A DNA stretch of 9,455 nt from Anaerolineales bacterium (GTDB lineage Bacteria > Chloroflexota > Anaerolineae > Anaerolineales > Villigracilaceae), in NCBI GenBank assembly GCA_025938055.1, contig JAICQC010000169.1, positions 1 to 9,455 on the forward strand. The letters are read 5' to 3'. Within the stretch, counting starts at the first letter, position 1. Every line of letters begins with the position of its first letter. The notes beneath the pieces are model-generated. The model did not search any database. It was not told the DNA's origin and worked only from the letters and a program-made list of their open reading frames with translations. The position numbers and the translations under genes were made by a program. Below, piece after piece: positions 1 to 8,021 of the stretch.

Positions 1-293
1 ATACTGCTCATCTGGTCCACATCGATGCTGCGCTTGGACTTGAAGATTTCCACAATCAGCGCCAGCCCCACGGCAACTTCGGCGGCTGCCACAGCGATCA
101 CAAAGAACACAAAGATCTGCCCGCTGAAACTTCGGATGACGCTGCCAAACGCCACAAATGCCAGGTTCGCCGCGTTCAGCATCAATTCAATGGACATGAA
201 GATGATGAGAGCATTGCGCCGGGTGAGCACACCGACAACCCCAATCGTGAACAGGATTGCCGAAAGAATAATATAGTAATTGACCGGGACCAT
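1..293 (-). CDS. nuoK: NADH-quinone oxidoreductase subunit K (partial, 3' end outside window)
   Basis: NuoK is a small three-helix membrane subunit of complex I, at the junction between the peripheral arm and the antiporter-like subunits, and takes part in proton translocation. The reverse strand from an ATG at 293 reads 97 codons without a stop to the window edge. The family is about 100 residues long, so only a few residues are missing. Three hydrophobic segments lie at about residues 5-24, 28-50 and 59-83. The two membrane glutamates known to matter in Escherichia coli NuoK (E36 and E72) appear here at the same numbers, in SIELMLN and [10 protein letters not shown]. The start lies 2 nt after the nuoJ stop, so translation is probably coupled; upstream there is only a weak purine-rich run (AAAGAGAAGAGAG) rather than a clear Shine-Dalgarno. 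Identity is firm; the C-terminus is unseen. Confidence 0.96.
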   Translation of the reverse strand, partial: MVPVNYYIILSAILFTIGVVGVLTRRNALIIFMSIELMLNAANLAFVAFGSVIRSFSGQIFVFFVIAVAAAEVAVGLALIVEIFKSKRSIDVDQMSS

Positions 294-295
294 GA

Positions 296-817
<522 letters not shown>

Positions 818-886
818 AGTTATCAGTTTAAGGTAAACAGGTAAACAAGTACACAGGTATACATGTCTACGTGTTTACTTGTATAC
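818..886. other. nuoI-nuoJ intergenic spacer
   Basis: This 69-nt spacer is one of only two large gaps in an otherwise overlapping operon. Positions 831-886 are an octamer repeat array, and 818-830 is a short AT-rich leader of nuoJ with no Shine-Dalgarno. No T-run follows a stem on the transcribed strand, so an intrinsic terminator is not supported, and no convincing -35/-10 pair was seen. Confidence 0.85.
831..886. repeat. Degenerate 8-bp tandem array, consensus NNGTNNAC, seven units
   Basis: Read on the plus strand in steps of eight from 831, all seven units have GT at positions 3-4 and AC at positions 7-8, so 28 of 28 fixed positions hold. The central pairs vary (AA, AA, AC, AT, CT, TT, AT), as do the leading pairs (AG, AG, AA, AG, AT, GT, TT). 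The first two units are identical (AGGTAAAC). GT..AC is its own reverse complement, so the array reads the same way on both strands. Its last unit ends exactly at the base next to the nuoI stop codon (887-889). The arms can also pair: 855-862 is a perfect 8-bp complement of 881-888, and 839-854 pairs imperfectly with 871-888, so the nuoI-nuoJ mRNA could fold here. Function is unknown. It could be a slippage-derived minisatellite, a binding array or an RNA structure. Confidence 0.9.
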
Positions 887-1408
887 CTAATCCTGCGGAT
901 CGTTCATCTCCGGCACTGAGCGTCTGTTGTACTTGCCGGGTTCCGTCTTTTGGGGAGTCAACATGTCAGGGGAAGCGACAGACTCCAGCAGCATATCCTT
1001 GGTATAGATGGAAGAGCGGCGGTCATAGAACGAAAGCTCGTAATTATCGCCGAGCACGATCGCCTCGGTCGGGCAGGATTCTTCACAGTAGCCGCAGAAA
1101 ATACAGCGAATCATGTTGATCTCGTATGTGGAGGCGTAACGCTCCCCCGGAGAGAAGCGCTGTTCATCCGTATTCTCAGCGGCTTCCACAAAGATGGCAT
1201 CTGCAGGGCAGGCTGCCGCGCAGAGCGAACAGCCAATGCAGCGTTCGAGACCGTTCTCATAGCGTCTCAGGATGTGTCGACCGCGGTATCGCGGACGAAC
1301 CTCCCGCTTCTCTTCAGGATATTGATAGGTAACCGGCTTTTCAGCCATCATCTTAAGCGTGGTCCAAAGTCCACGCGCTAATTCCACTACAGGATCAAGC
1401 ACGCTCAT
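887..1408 (-). CDS. nuoI: NADH-quinone oxidoreductase subunit I, 2x[4Fe-4S] ferredoxin-like (TYKY homologue)
   Basis: NuoI carries clusters N6a and N6b, which pass electrons from NuoG to N2 in NuoB. It sits in the peripheral arm at the membrane interface. The 173-residue protein has two classic CxxCxxCxxxCP motifs: C57, C60, C63, C67 (CIGCSLCAAACP) and C102, C105, C108, C112 (CIFCGYCEESCP). An N-terminal amphipathic stretch (about residues 5-22) fits the family's membrane-surface helix. The tail after residue 140 is polar and ends in PQD; it is the least conserved part. The ATG at 1408 overlaps the end of nuoH by 14 nt and has a strong GAGGAG at 1417-1422 with an 8-nt spacer, inside nuoH. The TAG stop abuts the octamer array directly. 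Confidence 0.97.
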   Translation of the reverse strand: MSVLDPVVELARGLWTTLKMMAEKPVTYQYPEEKREVRPRYRGRHILRRYENGLERCIGCSLCAAACPADAIFVEAAENTDEQRFSPGERYASTYEINMIRCIFCGYCEESCPTEAIVLGDNYELSFYDRRSSIYTKDMLLESVASPDMLTPQKTEPGKYNRRSVPEMNDPQD

Positions 1409-2513
1409 ACACTTTTCTCCTCAGCTCACGGTAAACCATCACGACAGTAAAAGCACCCACCAGGACGGAGACCACGGGAATACTCCAGATCCAAAGAGGA
1501 TTTTGTTCTGCCAGCAATACCCCGGCTGCTGTAATAAAGGCAATTGCCAGCGATAACGGCAGCAGGATCTTCCACCCAAAGGACATCAGGCGGTCATACC
1601 GGATGCGCGGCCAGGTGGCACGCACCCAGATCATCCCAAAAAGCAGAATCACAACTTTAACAAACAAATAGAATGGACCGAGAAGCGGAAATCGATCGAC
1701 GAAGGGACCAAGGAATCCACCCAAGTACAGGGTCGCAAGAATGGCGCTAATGGCGATCATCTTTTGATACTCTGCCATGAAGAACAACGCGAACTTCATG
1801 CCCGAATACTCGCTGTGATATCCGGCTGTCAATTCCTGCTCGGCTTCAGGCATGTCGAAGGGAGCCCGGTTCACTTCCGCGAGCGTCGCAATCCAAAAGA
1901 TCACGGCGCCCACAGGCTGGAGGAAAACATACCAGAGGTTCCGTTGTTCATCCACAATTTCCAGCAGGCTCATGGAGTTCGCCAGGATGATCACGGTCAC
2001 GAACGAAAGACCCAACGCCAGCTCATAGGAGAGCATTTGTGCCGCAGAGCGCAGCCCGCCCAGCATGGCATACTTGTTATTCGATGACCAGCCTGCCAGC
2101 ACAATACCATATACGGCGATGGAGGCAATGGACATCACGTACAGCACCCCTACATTGATATCCGCCAGGTAGAGCGTGATCTCGCGTCCAAACGCTGTGA
2201 ACATGGTGCCCCAGGGAACGACAGCCACAATGATAATGGACGGGACCATAGTGATCACGGGCGCCCAGAAAAAGAGAATCTTATCCGCTTTGGCGGGTAC
2301 GAGTTCCTCTTTGAAAATCAACTTGATCGCGTCGGCAATGGGCTGAAGCAGACCAAAAGGCCCGGCACGGTTCGGACCAATGCGCGTTTGAATCCGCGCC
2401 AGCGCGCGGCGTTCATACCACGTAAGGTAAGCGAAGCCTCCCAGCAGTGCAAAAATGACGATCAGAGATTTAATAAACCACTCGAGCCAGAGAGTCCAGT
2501 CCGATAACATCAT
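1395..2513 (-). CDS. nuoH: NADH-quinone oxidoreductase subunit H (ND1 homologue)
   Basis: NuoH is the membrane subunit that forms most of the quinone-access chamber together with NuoB and NuoD, and begins the charged axis of the membrane arm. The 372-residue protein shows the family landmarks: TRIGPNRAGPFGLLQPIADA at about 43-62, and the acidic loop NRAPFDMPEAEQEL at about 215-228 followed by AGYHSEYSGMKFALFFMAEY (about 230-249). Around eight or nine hydrophobic helices are visible, for example at about 13-31, 80-101, 118-141, 161-180, 196-212, 238-268, 277-297, 315-335 and 341-361. Two adjacent ATGs (2513 and 2510) could start it. The first overlaps the nuoG stop as ATGATG; an AGGTG sits just upstream and is better spaced for the second, so the exact start is uncertain by one residue. 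Confidence 0.96.
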   Translation of the reverse strand: MMLSDWTLWLEWFIKSLIVIFALLGGFAYLTWYERRALARIQTRIGPNRAGPFGLLQPIADAIKLIFKEELVPAKADKILFFWAPVITMVPSIIIVAVVPWGTMFTAFGREITLYLADINVGVLYVMSIASIAVYGIVLAGWSSNNKYAMLGGLRSAAQMLSYELALGLSFVTVIILANSMSLLEIVDEQRNLWYVFLQPVGAVIFWIATLAEVNRAPFDMPEAEQELTAGYHSEYSGMKFALFFMAEYQKMIAISAILATLYLGGFLGPFVDRFPLLGPFYLFVKVVILLFGMIWVRATWPRIRYDRLMSFGWKILLPLSLAIAFITAAGVLLAEQNPLWIWSIPVVSVLVGAFTVVMVYRELRRKVYERA

Positions 2514-4966
2514 TTCACCTGTGCGAGCACACTGATTTGCGCCGGGGTCGGTTCACGAATGGCAAACCCCATCTCGCGAGGCACCAGTACGATACCCGCT
2601 GCGATCGTATCATCGAATTTCACGCGGGCTTCGCCGCTCACGCCGTTGAAACTGACGTGGACCAGCTCCCCTGCTTCCACACCTGCCTCTCTGGCAGCAT
2701 CCGGGTGCAGGGAGATCATGGGACCACCGATCCGGTCGCGCAGCAGGTCCGCGGACATCATCACGGTTGTGCCGCGGTCGTAAAGTTTGTTGACAGGCAC
2801 AGCCAGCAATTCATTTTTCGTGGGACGAGGAGCCGTCTCTCGCTGGACCCGCGAGATTTCCACGGTTTCCCCTCGCGCCGCGGCGGCTGTGAGGTGAGCC
2901 CCCAACCCCTTTGTATTCTCGTACGTAGTGCCGCCGTAGTACATATCACCGCGCCCAACAATGGGCCACTGGGGCTTGACTTCAGAGATTTTGGCGTACG
3001 TCAAACCTGCAAACGATTGGATAGAACCAGCAAGGCGTTCAAAGACTGCCGAAACCGCTGCGCCTTCGAGATCGATTCCCATATGGCTTGCCACTTGTGC
3101 AGTGATGGCATAATCTGCCCGTGATTCCCCGGTTGGCGGCACCGCGGGATAGAAGCGCTGCACGCGTCGTTCTCCGGAGGTCAGCGTGCCTTCGCGTTCG
3201 GTAAACGTCCGAGCAGGGAGAACCACATTGGCAATTTCTGTGGTCGCTGTTCGCATCACATCCTGCACCACAACGAATTGCGCCTCTTCCAGGGCTTCTG
3301 CCAGCGCCGGGTCATCCCCAACCGGGTCCGCGCCAACGATGTAAACAGATTTTCCTCGGAGAGCCTCTGCCAGGTCAGCCGGGACCTCAAAGCCCATTTC
3401 CCAGGCGCCCTGATCGTTCGCGCGTTCCCACACACCGATCAAGCCATTGTCCGGTTTACCGACGTGCCCCGAATCCTGCAGAAGTTTGGCACAGGCGGAA
3501 GCCAGATTTGCCGTCCCTGCCACACCCAGCCCATCGCTCCCAAAGAGAATCACAACGTTCTGCGCGTTTGAAAACGCTTCGCCAGTTTTACCTTTGCTAA
3601 GGTCCTGAACGGCTTTGATCTCTTCGCCATACTTATAGCGAACAGGATATGCAGCAAAGCGATCCAGTTTGGTCTCACGCGGGTTCAACACAATCAATGT
3701 CGCGCCGCGGTCAGCGGCTTGCTTTACGCGCAGATACCAGATCGGGGCTTCTTCATATAGATCGGAAGCCACTACAACGATCGTGGTCTCTGAAGCCATC
3801 TTTCCAAAATTCGTTCCTGCGCCCACACCCACTAGAGTCGTCAGATCACCACCGCCTATGTGAGAGTAAAGGTAAGCCTTGCCACCCGCCTGATCGGCAA
3901 GGGATTTCAGATTGGACAGGTCTTCGTTGGCGAGCTTGCCAGAGGCAAGCACAACCAGATCATTCTTCAAATGATCGGCGGCGGCTTTGGTCGATTCCTC
4001 CCATGAGGGATGAGTGAATTGTCCATCTTTTTTGATCAGCGGAGTCTTCAGTCGCCTTTTGCTATCGGTGTAGTGATGCACAAAGCGTCCCTTGTCGCAG
4101 ATCCAGATTTCGTTGACTTCTTCATTCTGTCGCGGCATCACACGCTTAACCACGAAATCACCACTGGCTTTGGCTTCACGGCGTGTGTTCAATGTGATGT
4201 TGCAGCCCACCGGGCATTGCGTGCAGATCGAAGCCGCAGACTCCAGCTCCCACGGGCGCGCCTCAAAGCGGAAGTCCCTTGTGGTCAATGCGCCGACGGG
4301 GCAAATGTCGGTGGTGTTGCCTGAGAAAACGGAATCAAATCCGGGCTCCGAGGAAGTTATGATCCTCATTCCGCGTGAACGGTCATCAAAGCCGAGGACC
4401 GAGTCGCCGACAATCTCATCCTGAAAGCGGATGCAGCGCGCGCACTGGATACAGCGTTCCTGGTCGAGGACGATCAGGTCGCCGAGAGGCACACGCTTCC
4501 CAAGAAGGAATTTTTCATCAAAGAGGAAGCGGCTCTTGCCGGGTCCATGCGCCATCGTCAGGTTTTGCAGCGGGCACTCGCCGCCCTTATCGCAGATCGG
4601 GCAGTCGAGCGGATGCGAGGTGAGGAGGAACTCCAGTGTGCCTCGCTGTCCATCCCGCGCCTTATCCGATTGCAGGAGAACGACCATACCGTCCTCCGCT
4701 TTATTCGTACAGGCAGTTTCGAGCTTGGGCAGGAACTGGATCTTGGGCGCGCCGTCCTCCATCACGATCTCACCCGTGGCGCGGTCTCGCATTGGGCGTC
4801 CAATCTCCACCAGGCACATCCGGCACATGCCAACTGGTTCAAGTTTTGGATGATGACAAAAGACGGGAATATCAATATCAGCCATCTTGGCGGCATCCAC
4901 CAAACTGATCCCCTCTGGTACTGTGATCTGTTTTCCGTCGATTGTCAGTGTGACCTGTTTACTCAT
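2510..4966 (-). CDS. nuoG: NADH-quinone oxidoreductase subunit G (NADH dehydrogenase 75 kDa homologue)
   Basis: NuoG is the large Fe-S subunit of the NADH-input module, relaying electrons from NuoF to NuoI. From the ATG at 4966 it has 818 residues. The N-terminal ferredoxin domain holds N1b ligands C37, C48, C51 and C86. The His/Cys motif (H118, C122, C125, C131) holds N5. C172, C175, C178 and C222 hold N4. C248, C251, C255 and C290 match the extra N7 site, which only some lineages keep. The rest (about 300-818) resembles a molybdopterin-oxidoreductase domain, ending in an MopB-type C-terminal domain (from about 745, SLHPDAAREAGVEAGELVHV); in complex I this domain has lost its cofactor. A TTG at 4969 would add one residue, but the Shine-Dalgarno spacing favours the ATG. 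The 22-nt gap after nuoF carries that site; the TGA overlaps the nuoH start. Confidence 0.97.
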   Translation of the reverse strand: MSKQVTLTIDGKQITVPEGISLVDAAKMADIDIPVFCHHPKLEPVGMCRMCLVEIGRPMRDRATGEIVMEDGAPKIQFLPKLETACTNKAEDGMVVLLQSDKARDGQRGTLEFLLTSHPLDCPICDKGGECPLQNLTMAHGPGKSRFLFDEKFLLGKRVPLGDLIVLDQERCIQCARCIRFQDEIVGDSVLGFDDRSRGMRIITSSEPGFDSVFSGNTTDICPVGALTTRDFRFEARPWELESAASICTQCPVGCNITLNTRREAKASGDFVVKRVMPRQNEEVNEIWICDKGRFVHHYTDSKRRLKTPLIKKDGQFTHPSWEESTKAAADHLKNDLVVLASGKLANEDLSNLKSLADQAGGKAYLYSHIGGGDLTTLVGVGAGTNFGKMASETTIVVVASDLYEEAPIWYLRVKQAADRGATLIVLNPRETKLDRFAAYPVRYKYGEEIKAVQDLSKGKTGEAFSNAQNVVILFGSDGLGVAGTANLASACAKLLQDSGHVGKPDNGLIGVWERANDQGAWEMGFEVPADLAEALRGKSVYIVGADPVGDDPALAEALEEAQFVVVQDVMRTATTEIANVVLPARTFTEREGTLTSGERRVQRFYPAVPPTGESRADYAITAQVASHMGIDLEGAAVSAVFERLAGSIQSFAGLTYAKISEVKPQWPIVGRGDMYYGGTTYENTKGLGAHLTAAAARGETVEISRVQRETAPRPTKNELLAVPVNKLYDRGTTVMMSADLLRDRIGGPMISLHPDAAREAGVEAGELVHVSFNGVSGEARVKFDDTIAAGIVLVPREMGFAIREPTPAQISVLAQVK

Positions 4967-4970
4967 CAAT

Positions 4971-4977
4971 ACTCCAA
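4971..4977 (-). promoter_or_regulatory. Shine-Dalgarno site of nuoG (decides the start)
   Basis: On the transcribed strand TTGGAGT lies in the short nuoF-nuoG gap. Its GGAG core is 5 nt from the ATG at 4966 but only 2 nt from the TTG at 4969, so the ATG is the likely start. Confidence 0.7.
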
Positions 4978-4988
4978 CTCAATCCTTT

Positions 4989-6287
4989 TCATGCTTTCCC
5001 CATCTGCCTTTCCTTGACATAAACGGGGGGAAGAGGCGAAGGGCTGACAGCATTCTGAAAGTCTTGTGGAAAACGTTCGATGCCTGAGACCACTGCCATT
5101 GTTGAGAATTCACCGAGGGCGCACAGGCACTTTCCCTGCATCTGTTTGGCAACCTTGAGCAGCAGATCCACATCACCGCTGGTTCCCTGGCCGTGATGGA
5201 TTCGATCGATGATATTGGACATCCAGTAGGTGCCTTCGCGGCAGGGCGTGCACTTGCCGCACGATTCGTGCCGGAAGAAATGAACCGTCTTGTTGATGAG
5301 CCAATCCATTGAGACCGAATCATCAATGACAATCACCGAGGCTGACCCGAGGTCACTCTTAAGAGTGCGGACAGTTGCATAGTCCATGGGTGTATCGAGA
5401 ACCTTTTCATCATTGACGATGATCAAAGAGGAAGAGGCGCCAGCCGGCATGATCGCTTTGACCGGCCGGGAATCCTGCACGCCGCCGCCGTGGGTGTAGA
5501 TCAGCTCACGGAACGTCGTACCGAATGGCAGTTCATAATTGCCCGGCTTGCGCACACGCCCTGAGAGCGAGAAGATCTTCACACCGGCACTATCCGCCGT
5601 ACCTATCGATTTATGCCAGTCCGCGCCGTTGGCAAGGATCATGGGCACGTTGGTGAAGGTTTCCACGTTATTGATAATGGTCGGCTTGCCGAACAGACCG
5701 ACCGAGGGTGGGAATGGCGGGCGAACACGGGGCTGCCCGCGCTTGCCTTCGAGCGATTCCAGCAGGGCGGTTTCTTCACCGCAAATATAGGCGCCTGCAC
5801 CAAGATGGGTGTAAATCCGCAGCGAATATTCAGTACCGAACAGTTTATCGCCAAGGAAACCTTCTTTTTCCAGCTCGGCGATCTTTTCATCCAGTTGCGC
5901 CCCCAGTTGCCAGAACTCTCCACGCAAATACACATATGCCACATTCGCGCCAACTGCATAGGATGCAATCGCTAAACCCTCGAGGAACTGGAACGGATTG
6001 CCTTCCATGATCTCGCGGTCCTTGAATGTGCCCGGCTCCGATTCATCTGCATTGGCAACGACATAATGCGGCCAGTTCTTGTTATCAATGAAGGACCACT
6101 TCATGCCGGTTGGGAAGCCTGCACCGCCGCGGCCGCGTAAACCCGAATTCTTGACCACGTCGATCACCTGAGCCGGAGTCATCTTGGTAACGGCATTCCT
6201 GAAGGCTTCGAGTCCACCGTTCTTTTTATAGACCCTGAAATCGGCAAGATCCGCAATATCGCGATGGCGGAGAAGAATATGACTCAT
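4989..6287 (-). CDS. nuoF: NADH-quinone oxidoreductase subunit F (NADH- and FMN-binding 51 kDa homologue)
   Basis: NuoF binds NADH and FMN and is the electron entry point of complex I, in the cytoplasmic tip. The 432-residue protein has the glycine-rich nucleotide/FMN motif RGRGGAGFPTGMKW (51-64), the FMN-contact segment ANADESEPGTFKDR (78-91), GAGAYICGEETALLESLEG (163-181) and a SLBB-like region around 237-320. Ligands of [4Fe-4S] cluster N3 are C343, C346 and C349 (ESCGKCTPCREGTYW) with C389 in CALGEFS. A further cysteine at 387, two residues before the last ligand, stands out because many homologues have a non-cysteine there. The gene starts in an ATGA overlap with nuoE and has an excellent AGGGAGGT at 6294-6301, 6 nt before the ATG. 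The C-terminus ends in QMGKA, 22 nt before nuoG. Confidence 0.98.
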   Translation of the reverse strand: MSHILLRHRDIADLADFRVYKKNGGLEAFRNAVTKMTPAQVIDVVKNSGLRGRGGAGFPTGMKWSFIDNKNWPHYVVANADESEPGTFKDREIMEGNPFQFLEGLAIASYAVGANVAYVYLRGEFWQLGAQLDEKIAELEKEGFLGDKLFGTEYSLRIYTHLGAGAYICGEETALLESLEGKRGQPRVRPPFPPSVGLFGKPTIINNVETFTNVPMILANGADWHKSIGTADSAGVKIFSLSGRVRKPGNYELPFGTTFRELIYTHGGGVQDSRPVKAIMPAGASSSLIIVNDEKVLDTPMDYATVRTLKSDLGSASVIVIDDSVSMDWLINKTVHFFRHESCGKCTPCREGTYWMSNIIDRIHHGQGTSGDVDLLLKVAKQMQGKCLCALGEFSTMAVVSGIERFPQDFQNAVSPSPLPPVYVKERQMGKA

Positions 6288-6793
6288 GCGCCTACCTCCC
6301 TGCCCGATCGGCGCAGGACCGAAATCAATTCCATCGTCCGATCCACGGTCATATTCTCGTGATATTTGATGCCATCCGGCCCCTGGGTCTGGAACATAGG
6401 CGCCTTATTGCACGCTGCCAGGCATGTCACCGCTTCAATGGTGAGAAACCCATCCTGGGTCGTCTCGCCAACTTGGATGCCGAGACGATCACACAAGGAG
6501 TTCATAAACTCCTCTGCGCCGCGCAGAGCACAGGGCAGGTCCGTGCAGACTTGCATGCGATACCTGCCTTCCTTTCTGTCGTGATAGAGCGTGTAAAAGC
6601 CAACCAGTGCAGCGATGTCGGTTTCAGTAATCCCGACGATCTGTGCCACATCCTGCATGGCATCTTTTGTGAGGTAACCTTCCTCACGCTGTGCCAGGTA
6701 TAGCAGCGGCATGACTGCCGCGCGTTTATGCTCCGGCGGGTATTTGGAAAGGATTTGTTTTACCTCATTCGGATATTTGGTCTCAAGACTCAT
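6284..6793 (-). CDS. nuoE: NADH-quinone oxidoreductase subunit E (24 kDa, thioredoxin-like [2Fe-2S])
   Basis: NuoE is the small partner of NuoF and carries the off-pathway [2Fe-2S] cluster N1a. The 169-residue protein has an N-terminal helical part (PEHKRAAVMPLLYLAQREEG, about 20-39, typical of the family) and a thioredoxin-like C-terminal domain. The ligands are in the expected CxxxxC and CxxxC spacing: C83 and C88 (VCTDLPCAL) and C124 and C128 (CLAACNKAPMFQ). Its ATG overlaps the nuoD stop as ATGA. A GGAG lies about 10 nt upstream, which is longer than usual, so initiation probably depends on coupling to nuoD. Its own stop overlaps the nuoF ATG. Presence of nuoE with nuoF and nuoG shows that this is an NADH-using enzyme rather than the 11-subunit form that lacks this module. 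Confidence 0.97.
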   Translation of the reverse strand: MSLETKYPNEVKQILSKYPPEHKRAAVMPLLYLAQREEGYLTKDAMQDVAQIVGITETDIAALVGFYTLYHDRKEGRYRMQVCTDLPCALRGAEEFMNSLCDRLGIQVGETTQDGFLTIEAVTCLAACNKAPMFQTQGPDGIKYHENMTVDRTMELISVLRRSGREVGA

Positions 6794-8019
6794 CGGTCAA
6801 TATCTCCGAGCACAATGTCGACGGCAGCCAGGATGGCAACCAGGTCCGCTACAAGGTGGCCTTTGACGATTTTCGGCAGCACCGATAAATTATCGAACGA
6901 CGGAGTTCGCCAGTGACAGCGACGCGGTTTGGCGCCGCCATCCCCTGCCAGCAATACGCCCAGTTCGCCACGCGGCGACTCCACAGCCTGATACACAGAA
7001 CCGTCTGGCGCCGGGAAGCCTTCCGTCCACAACTTGAAGTGATGAATCAGTGCCTCCATGCTCACGCCCAGTTCCGAGCGCGGCGGCGGGACGAATTTAC
7101 GGTTGTCGCTGCGCACAGGACCCAACGGCAGTTTGTTCAGCGCCTGTTCTATGATCTTTAACGACTCGCGCATTTCTTCGATACGTACGATATAACGCGC
7201 GTAGGTATCGCACTCAGAACGAACCGGTACATTGAAGTCATACTGCTCATAACCTGTGTAAGGGCGCGCTTTGCGCAGGTCCCAATTCACGCCCGAGGCG
7301 CGCAGCATGGGACCCGTCACGCCGTTCTGAAGGGCAACGGCTGGATCAAGAATGCCAATCCCCACCAATCGGTCTAGGAAGATCGGATTCTTCGTCATCA
7401 AAGCTTCATACTCATCTACGCGTTTCGGGAAGATCTTGATAAAGTGACGAACAGCCGCTTCAAATTCCACCGGCACATCACGCCATAACCCACCCGGGCG
7501 GATGTAGGTTGTCATCATGCGCTGACCCGAGATCAACTCCTTGATGTCCAGGATCATTTCACGTTCACGAAAACAATATAGAAACACAGACATCGCTGCG
7601 AGATCAAGTCCGAAGGCAGCCAGCCAGACCAGATGCGAATTGATGCGTTCCAGCTCCGCCAGGATCACGCGGATCGATTGCGCACGCTCGGGCACGTCGA
7701 GTTCCACCAGCTTTTCCACCGCCATACAATACGCCAGATTGTTACCCAGATTGTTCATGTAATCCAGACGGTCGCTCATGACCTCGGCTTTCAGGTAGGT
7801 CTTGGCTTCCATGTTCTTTTCGATTCCGGTATGCAGGTACCCGATATCCGGAATGCAGTTGACGATGGTCTCGCCGTCGAGCTCCAGCAGCAGGCGCAAC
7901 ACCCCATGGGTGGAGGGATGCTGCGGACCCATGTTCAACAGCATGGTTTCGCCGGTCAGGGCGCGTTCGGAAACCAGATGTTTGAATTTCTCTACACTAA
8001 CTTCTTCCAGCTGAGCCAT
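6790..8019 (-). CDS. nuoD: NADH-quinone oxidoreductase subunit D (49 kDa homologue)
   Basis: NuoD forms the quinone head-group pocket together with NuoB. It is related to the large subunit of NiFe hydrogenases but lacks the metal-binding cysteines. The 409-residue protein carries GPQHPSTHGVLRL (31-43) and ends in VLGDIDR, both typical of the family. H38 and Y87 fall at the same numbers as the quinone-binding His38/Tyr87 pair of Thermus Nqo4, which also has about this length. Other landmarks are GYLHTGIEKNMEAKTY (60-75), ERINSHLVWL (124-133) and ESPRGELGVLLAGDGG (348-363). It is not fused to NuoC, unlike the enterobacterial form. The ATG at 8019 follows the nuoC stop by 2 nt, with AAAGGA about 7 nt upstream. 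The stop overlaps nuoE. Confidence 0.98.
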   Translation of the reverse strand: MAQLEEVSVEKFKHLVSERALTGETMLLNMGPQHPSTHGVLRLLLELDGETIVNCIPDIGYLHTGIEKNMEAKTYLKAEVMSDRLDYMNNLGNNLAYCMAVEKLVELDVPERAQSIRVILAELERINSHLVWLAAFGLDLAAMSVFLYCFREREMILDIKELISGQRMMTTYIRPGGLWRDVPVEFEAAVRHFIKIFPKRVDEYEALMTKNPIFLDRLVGIGILDPAVALQNGVTGPMLRASGVNWDLRKARPYTGYEQYDFNVPVRSECDTYARYIVRIEEMRESLKIIEQALNKLPLGPVRSDNRKFVPPPRSELGVSMEALIHHFKLWTEGFPAPDGSVYQAVESPRGELGVLLAGDGGAKPRRCHWRTPSFDNLSVLPKIVKGHLVADLVAILAAVDIVLGDIDR

Positions 8020-8021
8020 AC

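Noticed and set aside
831..886. CRISPR array
   Set aside because: Units are 8 bp with no spacers of usual length and no neighbouring cas genes. It is a degenerate tandem repeat.
2537..3124. 195-codon plus-strand open frame opposite nuoG
   Set aside because: It is antisense to a strongly conserved gene, has no recognisable domain and is rich in His, Arg and Cys as expected for the complement of a coding frame. It is a shadow.
4967..4969. TTG start for nuoG
   Set aside because: GGAG would be only 2 nt from it, whereas the next codon is an ATG with a 5-nt spacer.
4547..5017. 156-codon plus-strand open frame crossing the nuoG start
   Set aside because: It lies opposite the N-terminal Fe-S domain of NuoG with no family likeness or ribosome binding site; judged a shadow.
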